This document shows, one piece after another, positions 1 to 6,555 of a DNA stretch of 12,823 bases. The notes beneath the pieces were generated by a model. The model made no database searches. It saw nothing but the letters and a program-made list of their open reading frames with translations, and was not told where the DNA came from. Within the stretch, counting starts at the first letter, position 1, and each line of letters opens with the position of its first letter. The DNA lies in the NCBI GenBank assembly GCA_905234205.1, contig CAJOGG010000149.1, positions 1 to 12,823 on the forward strand, given 5' to 3'. Source of the DNA: an uncultured Synergistales bacterium (GTDB taxonomy: Bacteria; Synergistota; Synergistia; Synergistales; Aminobacteriaceae). Both the position numbers and the translations under genes were made by a program.

Positions 1-98
1 GCCTCTGTGTGCTGTATGAAGTCAATTAAGCCATGCTCTAGAGCCGCGTTTAACCCGTTTAAGTTCCAAGAAATGAATCTTAATTCGGAGGCAAACAT
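1..98 (-). CDS. xth: Exonuclease III, N-terminal fragment (runs off the window)
   Basis: The reverse strand from ATG at 98-96 reads 32 codons to the window edge. It contains RFISWNLNGLNAAL, the hallmark N-terminus of exonuclease III/AP endonucleases (EEP fold); the Asn of WNLNG is the conserved metal/active-site Asn of the family. By family knowledge the enzyme degrades duplex DNA 3' to 5' and cuts abasic sites in base-excision repair. The start has a modest AAGG site four bases upstream. It begins 11 bases after the stop of the preceding minus-strand gene, so it may be the third gene of a repressor operon, or it may be the host gene next to a prophage end. The rest lies outside the window, so the catalytic Glu, Asp and His residues cannot be checked. 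Confidence 0.85.
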   Translation of the reverse strand, partial: MFASELRFISWNLNGLNAALEHGLIDFIQHTE

Positions 99-109
99 AC
101 AACCTTGAT

Positions 110-715
110 TTATATACTTACTGCCTTCTTCAACTTCTCTTTCAACTCGGACGCACTAAAACCAAAAGATATGAGACCTTCGTCGTCGTCTTGTTGATAC
201 ATACCCATAGCCACGTCGGGAATCAATAAACGAGGAATATCAAGTTGTGTATATGCAATTCTGTCATCAGACTTTCCCTCCTCATAGGCTGCGATTAAAA
301 TAATTAACAATTGGTACGCTGAAAGCATAGTCATAGCAACTTTCATGGTAGCAGTCTTGTCGTCGGAAGAATGCTTTATGTTGTTGTAAACGTCCCACCA
401 TAAGAGTGAACCTTTATCCCAACCTTCGAAAGGCAAGTAATTTTGTTCGGTATCTTCACGAAGTATCGACTTAAAATTTCCGAGATTTGGCAACGCTTTA
501 AGCAAAATGCCCTTGTACTGGCAAATATTCCCTCTGGGGGCTTTATTGTCAATAAGACTACATAAATTTTTGAATGATGCCTCGATTTCAGCCCCAAGTA
601 GAATAACAGATTTTGACAGAAAGTCTGAGTGCGCATACTCCACGTCAAACGCTACATAATACCTTGCTCTGAGGAAATCTTCTTCGATTGATAAATATCT
701 TCTCCAACCTAACAT
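110..715 (-). CDS. Protein of unknown function with YNNIKH motif, cotranscribed with the repressor
   Basis: This 201-residue protein is not assigned to a family with confidence. It is mostly helical in appearance, soluble, and has no signal peptide. The segment LWWDVYNNIKHSSDD (about residues 105-119) followed by a hydrophobic helix (SAYQLLIILIAAY) resembles the W-x-x-YN-x-xKH pattern seen in HEPN-like helical proteins. It is not a strict RX4-6H ribonuclease motif, so no nuclease activity is claimed. Its start overlaps the end of the XRE gene by seven bases, which implies translational coupling. A repressor-linked accessory gene in a phage often acts in immunity, exclusion or abortive infection; that is inference from position only. 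Confidence 0.7.
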   Translation of the reverse strand: MLGWRRYLSIEEDFLRARYYVAFDVEYAHSDFLSKSVILLGAEIEASFKNLCSLIDNKAPRGNICQYKGILLKALPNLGNFKSILREDTEQNYLPFEGWDKGSLLWWDVYNNIKHSSDDKTATMKVAMTMLSAYQLLIILIAAYEEGKSDDRIAYTQLDIPRLLIPDVAMGMYQQDDDEGLISFGFSASELKEKLKKAVSI

Positions 716-1161
716 TTTGTGCCACCTATAACTTCAGCTGGCTTCTTGTTGTTAATACTGGCAATGATGGCATTCCCCATAACTTCACGAAACCAAGCCT
801 GATTTTCTGGCGTAGCTGGCATGACAAAAACTTTGCCGTCTTCACCATGATAGTACAAAACGTTCGTGTTTCCCATCAAGTCTCCCTTCTTAACAAAGGC
901 CATACCGTCTAACGCTTCTTTTTCTGAAGAAGGAACCCCAATAACTTCAGTGCTACGCTCTATAATATCGGTCTCCTCTGCAAGGAATGCTACAGTTGTC
1001 CCTAAATGTTCAGCTATTTTACCTAACATTCCCACATCAGGCGAAGTTCGTCCTTGCTCCCAACGTCTTAGTGTATCAAGGGAAACATTCAATGTCTTAG
1101 CAAGATCTTTTTGATGAAACCCCCTCATTGTCCTAAGTCGCACAAGTCGATCACAAAACAT
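709..1161 (-). CDS. XRE-family transcriptional repressor (CI-like)
   Basis: The 150-residue protein starts with a clear XRE/Cro-CI helix-turn-helix (about residues 4-60). The motif HQKDLAKTLNVSLDTLRRWE has the Q-x3-A-x3-(N)V-S-x2-T-x3-WE spacing and is followed by PDVGMLGKIAEHLGTTVAFL. The C-terminal half (about 75-150) has no visible S24 LexA-type peptidase Ser/Lys pair and may be a dimerisation domain. The start is supported by AGGAGG at 1174-1169 with seven bases of spacing. It is transcribed away from the replication genes, as expected for a lysogeny repressor controlling a divergent early promoter. It is the first gene of a probable three-gene minus-strand unit with the NNIKH protein and xth. 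Confidence 0.93.
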   Translation of the reverse strand: MFCDRLVRLRTMRGFHQKDLAKTLNVSLDTLRRWEQGRTSPDVGMLGKIAEHLGTTVAFLAEETDIIERSTEVIGVPSSEKEALDGMAFVKKGDLMGNTNVLYYHGEDGKVFVMPATPENQAWFREVMGNAIIASINNKKPAEVIGGTKC

Positions 1162-1199
1162 CTTTTTGCCTCCTAAATAATGTTATTTTATCTAAATAT

Positions 1200-1344
1200 T
1201 ATGTTAGTATACAGCATATATAGTTATTTTCAACGCAAACATGCTATCTTGATAAAATTTTGCTTTTTTGCCAAAATATAGGCCTTAACTTATTTGCCAG
1301 TTGGAGTGATTTATTACAGTAACTCTAGGTCAATATGTTAGTAT
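1200..1344. repeat. Direct repeat TATGTTAGTAT flanking the divergent promoter region (candidate operators)
   Basis: The identical 11-mer TATGTTAGTAT occurs at 1200-1210 and 1334-1344, both on the plus strand. A third nine-base match, TATGTTAGT, lies on the minus strand at 1653-1645 inside the next gene. The first copy overlaps the repressor -10. Placement fits operator sites for the adjacent XRE protein, but individual copies are not strong palindromes and chance recurrence in AT-rich DNA is possible. Confidence 0.35.
1206..1233 (-). promoter_or_regulatory. Probable sigma-A promoter of the repressor gene
   Basis: On the minus strand TTGAAA (1233-1228) and TATACT (1211-1206) are separated by 16 bases, a good sigma-A-type promoter. 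It places the transcript start about 40 bases before the repressor ATG. The -10 element overlaps the TATGTTAGTAT repeat and an imperfect dyad around GTATAC (1207-1212), so repressor binding here would be autoregulatory. This is motif reading only. Confidence 0.55.
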
Positions 1345-1361
1345 GAAAGGAGAGAACGAGA

Positions 1362-1475
1362 ATGAAGTCAACAGTAAAATTAATTATTTCGCAAGCCCAA
1401 CCTATTAAAATGACCCAGACAATAGTTTCCCAATATAAAATATTGGCTCTGGACAAATCACGCCGAGCCACGTAG
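1362..1475 (+). CDS. Possible 37-residue early leader peptide
   Basis: This short ORF opens with ATG preceded by AAAGGAGA at good spacing (eight bases) and ends at TAG 1473-1475. The product is basic (MKSTVKLIISQAQPIKMTQ, then a tail ending KSRRAT). It lies just after the divergent control region, where a phage would place its first early gene (cro-like or leader), but it is too short for a typical Cro and matches no family I recognise. The Shine-Dalgarno sequence is the only real support. The following 134 bases (1476-1609) are A-rich and hold nothing recognisable. Confidence 0.35.
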   Translation: MKSTVKLIISQAQPIKMTQTIVSQYKILALDKSRRAT

Positions 1476-1609
1476 AATCTTCTATAAAAATTTTAAAATA
1501 CAAAGTGGGTGTGATTATAACACAGTGAACAGCAAACAGAACAGAAACAAACGAACAAAACTTCAAGAACCAGAGTATCAGGCCATTTAAGATAACGGGG
1601 AAAAGATAG

Positions 1610-1936
1610 ATGGCAACGATGATGGGAAACGAGAACATAAAGAGACTAACATACGAGCAAGCGACAGAACAGCGTCGGTTGGATGTGTGCGCATATCATC
1701 AGGGGGCAAATGTTTTTGTGGCCTACGGGAACTTGAATAACGTTAAATTCTGTACTATTAGCTCGGAACAGTGCCTTAACATGAACAAGGACCGAGATTG
1801 CTGGGTATCGCTTGGAGAGTACGCGAAACAGTCCCCAAATAAACAAATCGGGTCTCGACAAATCGCCAAGGACCCTGTAAAATGCTCTCTAAACCAAAAA
1901 ATAAAACTAGGGTTGATTATATCACGAGATACTTAG
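1610..1936 (+). CDS. Small protein of unknown function upstream of the primase
   Basis: This 108-residue protein is of unknown family. ATG 1610 is preceded by GGGGAAAAG at usable spacing; an alternative Met four codons further (1622) also has purines before it. The N-terminal half (YEQATEQRRLDVCAYHQG and FVAYGNLNNVKF) looks like a compact alpha/beta fold with three cysteines. The last 18 codons overlap the start of the primase in another frame, so the two genes are probably translationally coupled if the primase starts at 1882. No transmembrane segment or known DNA-binding motif is visible. Confidence 0.55.
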   Translation: MATMMGNENIKRLTYEQATEQRRLDVCAYHQGANVFVAYGNLNNVKFCTISSEQCLNMNKDRDCWVSLGEYAKQSPNKQIGSRQIAKDPVKCSLNQKIKLGLIISRDT

Positions 1937-4900
1937 AAAACAAATTTAAGACAGACCAAGCGAGAGACAGAGAAACACCAAGACAGGTGGTTACAGGGAA
2001 GCCCCACTCAAGCGAGGAAGCTGGACATAAGAAAATGACTAGGGCAGACGTATTAGAATATCGTCGTAAGAAGCCAGGCGGGTACCCGTTGAAGCGAACT
2101 ACCCCCAAGAAGGGCGAGGCGCCATACGTTCCGGTACCATTCGATGAGACCTTAGCCACTGCAATGATTAATGCCTTGAGGACTCATCATGTCCAGCGAG
2201 ATTCAGAAACTTTCATGTACGTCCAGAGGAAAAATGTGAACAAGCATGATCGCAAGGATAGGTGCTTCTTCTACGACAGTTACTCTGTGAGCGATTTGGA
2301 ACGCTTCGTGGGGAGGCCGGGTATAACGACGTATGATTTCTGGGCGAGTGCTGGTGAATATCATTGGGGCTTCAAGAAAGTTCAAGAGAAAACAGTGATA
2401 AGGACCAAAGATGACAAGCAGTACACCGAGATCAGGCGACAGATGCCAGACCGCGAAAAGTGGGTTGACGTGATACAGCTGAATTTCTTGGTGCTTGATT
2501 TCACGAAATCTGAACTGGATCACATTCCGACGCTGGAAGAGGCTCAGGAGGAGTGTAATTTGCCAAAGCCGAGCATTATTGACACAGGGGACAATGGCGA
2601 AGTGCTCGAATTACGCTGGCCTTGGTCAAACGTACTGGAAAATTGCGGTGAGCGCGAGAACTTCAACATAAGATACCCTAGGTTCAATATTTTGTTCGAC
2701 GCCATGCAGGAGAGATTGTTCGAGTTGTTCTGGGACCTTGGCGCCGAGGAGAAGAAGTTGAGTGTTACGACGAAATTGCGAGTTGTTGGAACGCCTAATA
2801 CGAAGATGAGAAATATTGTCAGGGTCATTAGCGAGGCTGACGAGATTCTCTCCCACGAAGAGTTCCGTAAACGTCTTGGTATATCGCTTGAAGCTCCGAA
2901 GCCTAAAGCTGCACCACGTCCTAGTTTCAAAGAAGAATTTGCGAAGGCAAGTAAGGAAGCTGAAAATTATGAGCGAGAGGTTAGCGGCGAGAATGTTGAG
3001 AAACAGCAACTACTTACGGATGATTTGTCGCGGCTTCACCCTGGCAGTGAGAATTTGGTATGTATTTGCACGGTGAATAAATCGAAGGGAGATTGCGGGG
3101 AATGGAGAAATTATTGGACACCAGCTAACAAAGTGCACGAAAAGTTAGATGAATTGAGACGTGAAATTTCAGATTTTGACGAATATAACGTGTTTGTCTC
3201 ACAGTTGGAATTTTTCAGGACGTGTCGTAAGGTAGAGGACGTAGCAGCGTTCAGAGCATGCTTTGTTGACATTGATGGAAAAATAACAGGTAAAGACCTT
3301 ACGGCGGAAGAATGGCGTGATTTTGTGCTTAAATATTGCCGAGAGAAGGGTATTTTGACGCCGAGTGAGCTTGTATTCAGTGGCAATGGCGTACATGTAA
3401 AATATTTCTTCACAAGGTACATGTACAGACGAGATTTCCCGAGGTGGGAGAAATTGGAGGATAAATTATTCGAGATGTTCAAGGAAATTGGCGCAGACAG
3501 TAAATCGACAGACGGCGCAAGAGTTTTGAGGATAGAAGGGACAAGGAATAACAAACCCGACACGAAGGACAGGGACGTGCGCGTGATTTTTGAGGGCGAT
3601 AGTTACACGTTCGAAGATTTTGCGCGCGAGGTTGAAGCCTTCCAAAAACAAGCAACGAAGAGCATTCAGGCAATGACTCCAACGAAGGAACGTAAGGTTA
3701 AGGAACCCAAGGCGGAAAAGTTCAGTAAAACTACGGAAATTTCTAAGACTTCGAAAACTTCAGCAGCAAAGAAGGACACGGCGCCCACATTAGGGTCATG
3801 GTTCTTAGTGTTGGACGAGAAAATGTACGGCGCTGTGAGATCGCAACATACGCAATGGGTTACAAAATCGGATTTAGCGAAGCATTTACAGGCAATCGAT
3901 AAAGATCGCCACGTTTGTTGTTCTATTGCGGAGTACTGCCAACAGAGGATGTCATCAACAGTTAGAAATTTGTATCTCAACTATGTGGAGCTGACGAAAT
4001 GTCCAGGCGAGACTCTTGAGGCAAAAATCGCGAATATCATGAAGCACTGCCAGGAGTATCGAGGACGTGATATTGCAGAGCCGAACGAGATTCTCGAAGA
4101 CGGAAACATGCTGATATTGATTTGGCGTTATGCACAACAACTTCCTGGTAAAGCATTGTCCAGGTGGAAATTGACCCAAGAATGCCTGAATCGACACTTC
4201 CAGGATTGGGGCGCGAATATCGATAGAGCTCAGAAGCCATCGGTCGGATTGCCAGTGCCAGGTTATTGTTCAGTGAAGACCGTGTACGAGAATAAGGAAT
4301 TAACCTACTTGTTTGATCGAATTGCATGTCACGTACTGCCATTCAGTCAGGTTGAAGTCAATGAATACAAAGCGACAAAGAAGACTCACTCATTAAAATT
4401 TGAGCCATTGACCCAGGAATATGTCACACGCCGAGGAGCAGAAGGGCGCAAATCGAGATTCAACCCAGCGCTTAAGATATTCAATGACATTGTGAAATTA
4501 TTGAGGATACGAGCTGCCAACAGTGAGAATGGCGAAGTCCCAGAAGGTCATCGAGAACTTTGTGTGTTCTACGCCTTGAATTTTGCGATCTTGTCTGGCC
4601 TTATCAAGCAGGGCGACGGCAAAGACTTTGACGAGTTAGCACAGAAGCTGATAAATCATTGTGGAGCCTCGTTCATGTCAGATTGTAAGCCGCAGACGTT
4701 TATTACGCTGAAGAATGATTTTGTGGCCGGTTTGCCAATCTACAGAGCGCAGAAGGCTACCCTAATTGAGACATTGGGAATTACGGAAGAGGAGAAGCTC
4801 AGCTTGGACCTCCTGAATCAATATGTCTTTCGAGCTAAGAGCAACAAGACTCAGGCATGGGAAAAGTTGGGGATTTCGAGAGCTCAATATTATCGTCAAA

Positions 4901-5277
4901 GAAAGTTGCCCGTAGCTCCTAGAGTGTCGCCTGTCGTGGAAAAATGTATTGCGATTTTGTGCGTGAGACAAAAAAACTCTGCATATTATGAAGGGGGGAG
5001 TGGCGCAAAGTTGGGGCGTGTGTTCTTAAGGGGAAAAAGTGATGGTATTACTGTCTTTTCGGAGGTTTTAAGGAGAGAAGTAGCTTCTGGGGAGAGAGAA
5101 GTGGAGAGTGGTTGTAAGGAAAGAGAATTATACCGAGTGAGAAGAGAAAAGGTTTTGTCTCTTAGGCTTATTGTGGTAAACGTAAACGGGATAATTCGGG
5201 TGGGTATAGTCTTGGAGGTTGTAGGAGTCCTAGGAGTAGAAAAAGTTTTACTGGTAATGGCTTCTGGAGGCTTATAG
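1882..5277 (+). CDS. Large replication protein with three tandem AEP-like primase domains and C-terminal PriCT/HTH-like region
   Basis: The gene encodes 1131 residues. The middle domain (about 395-620) has the archaeo-eukaryotic primase signature: FVDIDG with D463/D465, SGNGVHV with H505, and ARVLRIEGTRNNK (546-558), the RxxGTxNxK box of phage and plasmid primases. A similar unit precedes it (about 95-330: LVLDFT at 203-208, GDNGEVLEL at 236-244, LRVVGTPNTK). Another follows it (about 665-850: NYVELT at 700-705, EDGNMLILIW at 739-748, LPVPG with a later K). Both flanking copies lack the second Asp and the His, so they are probably non-catalytic. A Lys/Pro/Thr-rich linker lies near 606-640. 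A helical PriCT-like region (855-985) ends in an HTH-like WEKLGISRAQYYRQRK. The last ~98 residues lie in strongly G-biased DNA and look unlike protein-constrained sequence. AAGGA precedes ATG 1882 by nine bases; Met52 (2035) is an alternative start. The expected role is primer synthesis and initiation of phage replication. Confidence 0.75.
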   Translation: MLSKPKNKTRVDYITRYLENKFKTDQARDRETPRQVVTGKPHSSEEAGHKKMTRADVLEYRRKKPGGYPLKRTTPKKGEAPYVPVPFDETLATAMINALRTHHVQRDSETFMYVQRKNVNKHDRKDRCFFYDSYSVSDLERFVGRPGITTYDFWASAGEYHWGFKKVQEKTVIRTKDDKQYTEIRRQMPDREKWVDVIQLNFLVLDFTKSELDHIPTLEEAQEECNLPKPSIIDTGDNGEVLELRWPWSNVLENCGERENFNIRYPRFNILFDAMQERLFELFWDLGAEEKKLSVTTKLRVVGTPNTKMRNIVRVISEADEILSHEEFRKRLGISLEAPKPKAAPRPSFKEEFAKASKEAENYEREVSGENVEKQQLLTDDLSRLHPGSENLVCICTVNKSKGDCGEWRNYWTPANKVHEKLDELRREISDFDEYNVFVSQLEFFRTCRKVEDVAAFRACFVDIDGKITGKDLTAEEWRDFVLKYCREKGILTPSELVFSGNGVHVKYFFTRYMYRRDFPRWEKLEDKLFEMFKEIGADSKSTDGARVLRIEGTRNNKPDTKDRDVRVIFEGDSYTFEDFAREVEAFQKQATKSIQAMTPTKERKVKEPKAEKFSKTTEISKTSKTSAAKKDTAPTLGSWFLVLDEKMYGAVRSQHTQWVTKSDLAKHLQAIDKDRHVCCSIAEYCQQRMSSTVRNLYLNYVELTKCPGETLEAKIANIMKHCQEYRGRDIAEPNEILEDGNMLILIWRYAQQLPGKALSRWKLTQECLNRHFQDWGANIDRAQKPSVGLPVPGYCSVKTVYENKELTYLFDRIACHVLPFSQVEVNEYKATKKTHSLKFEPLTQEYVTRRGAEGRKSRFNPALKIFNDIVKLLRIRAANSENGEVPEGHRELCVFYALNFAILSGLIKQGDGKDFDELAQKLINHCGASFMSDCKPQTFITLKNDFVAGLPIYRAQKATLIETLGITEEEKLSLDLLNQYVFRAKSNKTQAWEKLGISRAQYYRQRKLPVAPRVSPVVEKCIAILCVRQKNSAYYEGGSGAKLGRVFLRGKSDGITVFSEVLRREVASGEREVESGCKERELYRVRREKVLSLRLIVVNVNGIIRVGIVLEVVGVLGVEKVLLVMASGGL

Positions 5278-5460
5278 AGAGGTTTGAGACGGAGAGACCA
5301 CCACCATAGCGGGAGGGGAGAATGGTTTTAGAGGTTTTCTCCTTGAATGGCGTGTCGGTAGCGGGTAGTGAGGGTAGTGAGGTAAAAAGCGTTTAGGCGA
5401 TTAGGAGGAATTGATTTGAGGTGTTTAGGATTGGCGACGAGGTTTGATGGTGAGGAGTTC
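4981..5460. other. Strand-asymmetric G-rich, C-poor segment at the primase/sigma junction
   Basis: By hand count the plus strand here has 177 G and 44 C in 480 bases, about 4:1, while flanking genes are balanced. Several G runs occur close together (GGGGGG near 4993-4998, then GGGG near 5013, 5031 and 5089). It covers the last ~98 codons of the primase, the stop at 5277, and about 140 bases with no supported gene. The balance returns near 5470. G-rich non-template DNA favours R-loops and quadruplexes, so a replication-origin or regulatory role is possible; alternatively it is a decaying or recently acquired tail. Only the composition is seen; function is inference. Confidence 0.5.
5363..5380 (+). 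repeat. Two tandem copies of GGGTAGTGA
   Basis: GGGTAGTGA occurs at 5363-5371 and 5372-5380, preceded by a related GGTAGC at 5357-5362. It is a small iteron-like cluster in the G-rich segment between the primase stop and the next gene. Two copies are too few to call a functional iteron array. Confidence 0.45.
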
Positions 5461-5526
5461 GCTGTTGTAGCAGTAAGCGCCGCCCCAAAAAATTTCAGCC
5501 TCTTCGAAAATCTCAAGAAAGTGAGT

Positions 5527-6186
5527 ATGAGTATCATGGAACTAACGCTGAACAAGTTGTTAGAGATTATTGGCGATGATGAAGTTCGAAATCACGTGCC
5601 AGGCTCGATGAAGGTACAAGCGAATAGCAACAAGGTCGCTTCGGTTAAGGCCGGTAATAGTGTTTGTGAGGCATATTCGAATGGCTATGCGGTGTATGAC
5701 AATGGCGATCGCAAAACGGTGGTACGGATTTCCGATTGCACGAAGTACACGTACAAATTCAATCGACTGCGCGAGAACGAGAAAGCATACGAGAATGTTG
5801 AACTTGATCTCAAGGATTTACCGTGGTATCTCGGTGTGATCCTGGCCTGTGAGGAACGGATTCAGGCGAATATGGAGCACTCGTGTTGCAGTAGTGTTGT
5901 GACTGATGAAAACGTCCTCAGCGAAAATTCTATTGATTGCGCACGATTTGGTAACCCTGAGGCGAAATTCATTCGTAAGGAGGCCATTAACGAGGCCCGT
6001 AAGTGCTTGCGGTTACTGCCAGATTCTCATGCAGAAGTGTTCAAGCTGTACCATGAATACGATTACAAACAGAATGAAATTGCCAAGATTGTTGGCGTGA
6101 CTCCTAAGACCGTCAGAAAACGATTGAATAAGGCTACGAGTGAAGTTAGGAGGATTCGAGAATGGCTTGATAAAAACTTTGTGTGA
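5527..6186 (+). CDS. Sigma-70 region 4-like transcriptional regulator
   Basis: The 219-residue product has a C-terminal sigma region 4-type helix-turn-helix (about 155-213): LLPDSHAEVFKLYHEYDYK followed by QNEIAKIVGVTPKTVRKRL. The N-terminal part carries YSNGYAVYDNGDRKTVV (50-66) and later PWYLGVILACEERIQAN (99-115). I recognise this pattern, as recall rather than a search, from sigma-like proteins of Bacillota mobile elements. It probably directs or modulates transcription of later phage genes. Start choice is uncertain. ATG 5527 has AGAAAG upstream, and ATG 5536 is also possible. A TTG at 5416 lies seven bases after a perfect AGGAGG and would add 37 residues, but it lies in the G-rich segment where AGGAGG-like strings arise by composition. 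Confidence 0.8.
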   Translation: MSIMELTLNKLLEIIGDDEVRNHVPGSMKVQANSNKVASVKAGNSVCEAYSNGYAVYDNGDRKTVVRISDCTKYTYKFNRLRENEKAYENVELDLKDLPWYLGVILACEERIQANMEHSCCSSVVTDENVLSENSIDCARFGNPEAKFIRKEAINEARKCLRLLPDSHAEVFKLYHEYDYKQNEIAKIVGVTPKTVRKRLNKATSEVRRIREWLDKNFV

Positions 6187-6309
6187 ATTACTGAAAAAAA
6201 GATACGAATAATTCGGTAAATTAAACTACCATTTTTAGGCCTCAAAAAGTCCTATATGTGGGGGAACAGATTTTTTCCCTGAAATTTTGAGGATTTAGGA
6301 GGGCGAGAA

Positions 6310-6555
6310 ATGGACGCTCAAAGGGTAAGCGAAGGCTTGAGAACAGTATTTGAGGGCGTTGCTATGGTGTTCGATAGCTTGGGATTCGATAAACCAAAAT
6401 TTCCACAAGTTTCGATAACCCAGGATGAGTTGGTAAAAGTGATCGTGAAGAAGATCAAGGAGAATCCGGCCAACAGCTCTTACAGTGTTTCCAAGCTGAG
6501 TGAATTACCGGAGGCGAATTATGATGCCTTTATGACTGGACTTGAGGCACTTTGA
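6310..6555 (+). CDS. Small conserved-looking early phage protein, function unknown
   Basis: The product is 81 residues, acidic to neutral, and probably helical; no domain is recognised. The start is firm: AGGAGG at 6297-6302, seven bases before ATG. Its stop overlaps the TTG start of the DUF2800 gene by four bases (TTGA), so it opens a tightly coupled cassette with DUF2800, DUF2815 and the polymerase. The 123 bases upstream contain A/T runs and a weak GGGAA/TTCCC hairpin (6262-6279) but no convincing promoter or terminator. The length and position suggest a replication accessory or nuclease partner; this is inference only. Confidence 0.75.
   Translation: MDAQRVSEGLRTVFEGVAMVFDSLGFDKPKFPQVSITQDELVKVIVKKIKENPANSSYSVSKLSELPEANYDAFMTGLEAL

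Larger units (their letters stand above)
1162..1361. promoter_or_regulatory. Divergent intergenic control region
   Basis: This AT-rich region separates the leftward repressor operon from the rightward early genes. It holds the repressor promoter, GTTATTTT twice (1182-1189 and 1223-1230, 41 bases apart), and TATGTTAGTAT twice (1200-1210 and 1334-1344). Each TATGTTAGTAT copy contains TGnTAGTAT, an extended -10 reading rightward. The copy at 1334 would start transcription inside the next Shine-Dalgarno sequence, so the 1200 copy or an unseen promoter is more likely for the early genes. No clear rightward -35 was found. Confidence 0.45.

Noticed and set aside
688..912. Plus-strand ORFs opposite the XRE gene
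   Set aside because: The XRE helix-turn-helix and its AGGAGG clearly identify the minus strand as coding.
1405..1638. Minus-strand 77-codon hydrophobic ORF resembling a small membrane protein
   Set aside because: No ribosome binding site; the hydrophobicity follows from A-rich plus-strand DNA read in reverse, and it overlaps the start of a better-supported plus-strand gene.
3111..3563. Minus-strand 150-codon ORF inside the primase gene
   Set aside because: It lies opposite the best-conserved AEP motifs; Ser/Leu/Asn-rich shadow composition and no ribosome binding site.
5328..5555. Minus-strand 75-codon ORF across the G-rich segment
   Set aside because: Long open frames are expected on the C-rich complement of skewed DNA; no start signal and no family resemblance.
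6262..6279. GGGAA/TTCCC hairpin upstream of the 81-residue gene as a terminator
   Set aside because: Five-pair stem with an eight-base loop and no T tract after it; too weak.
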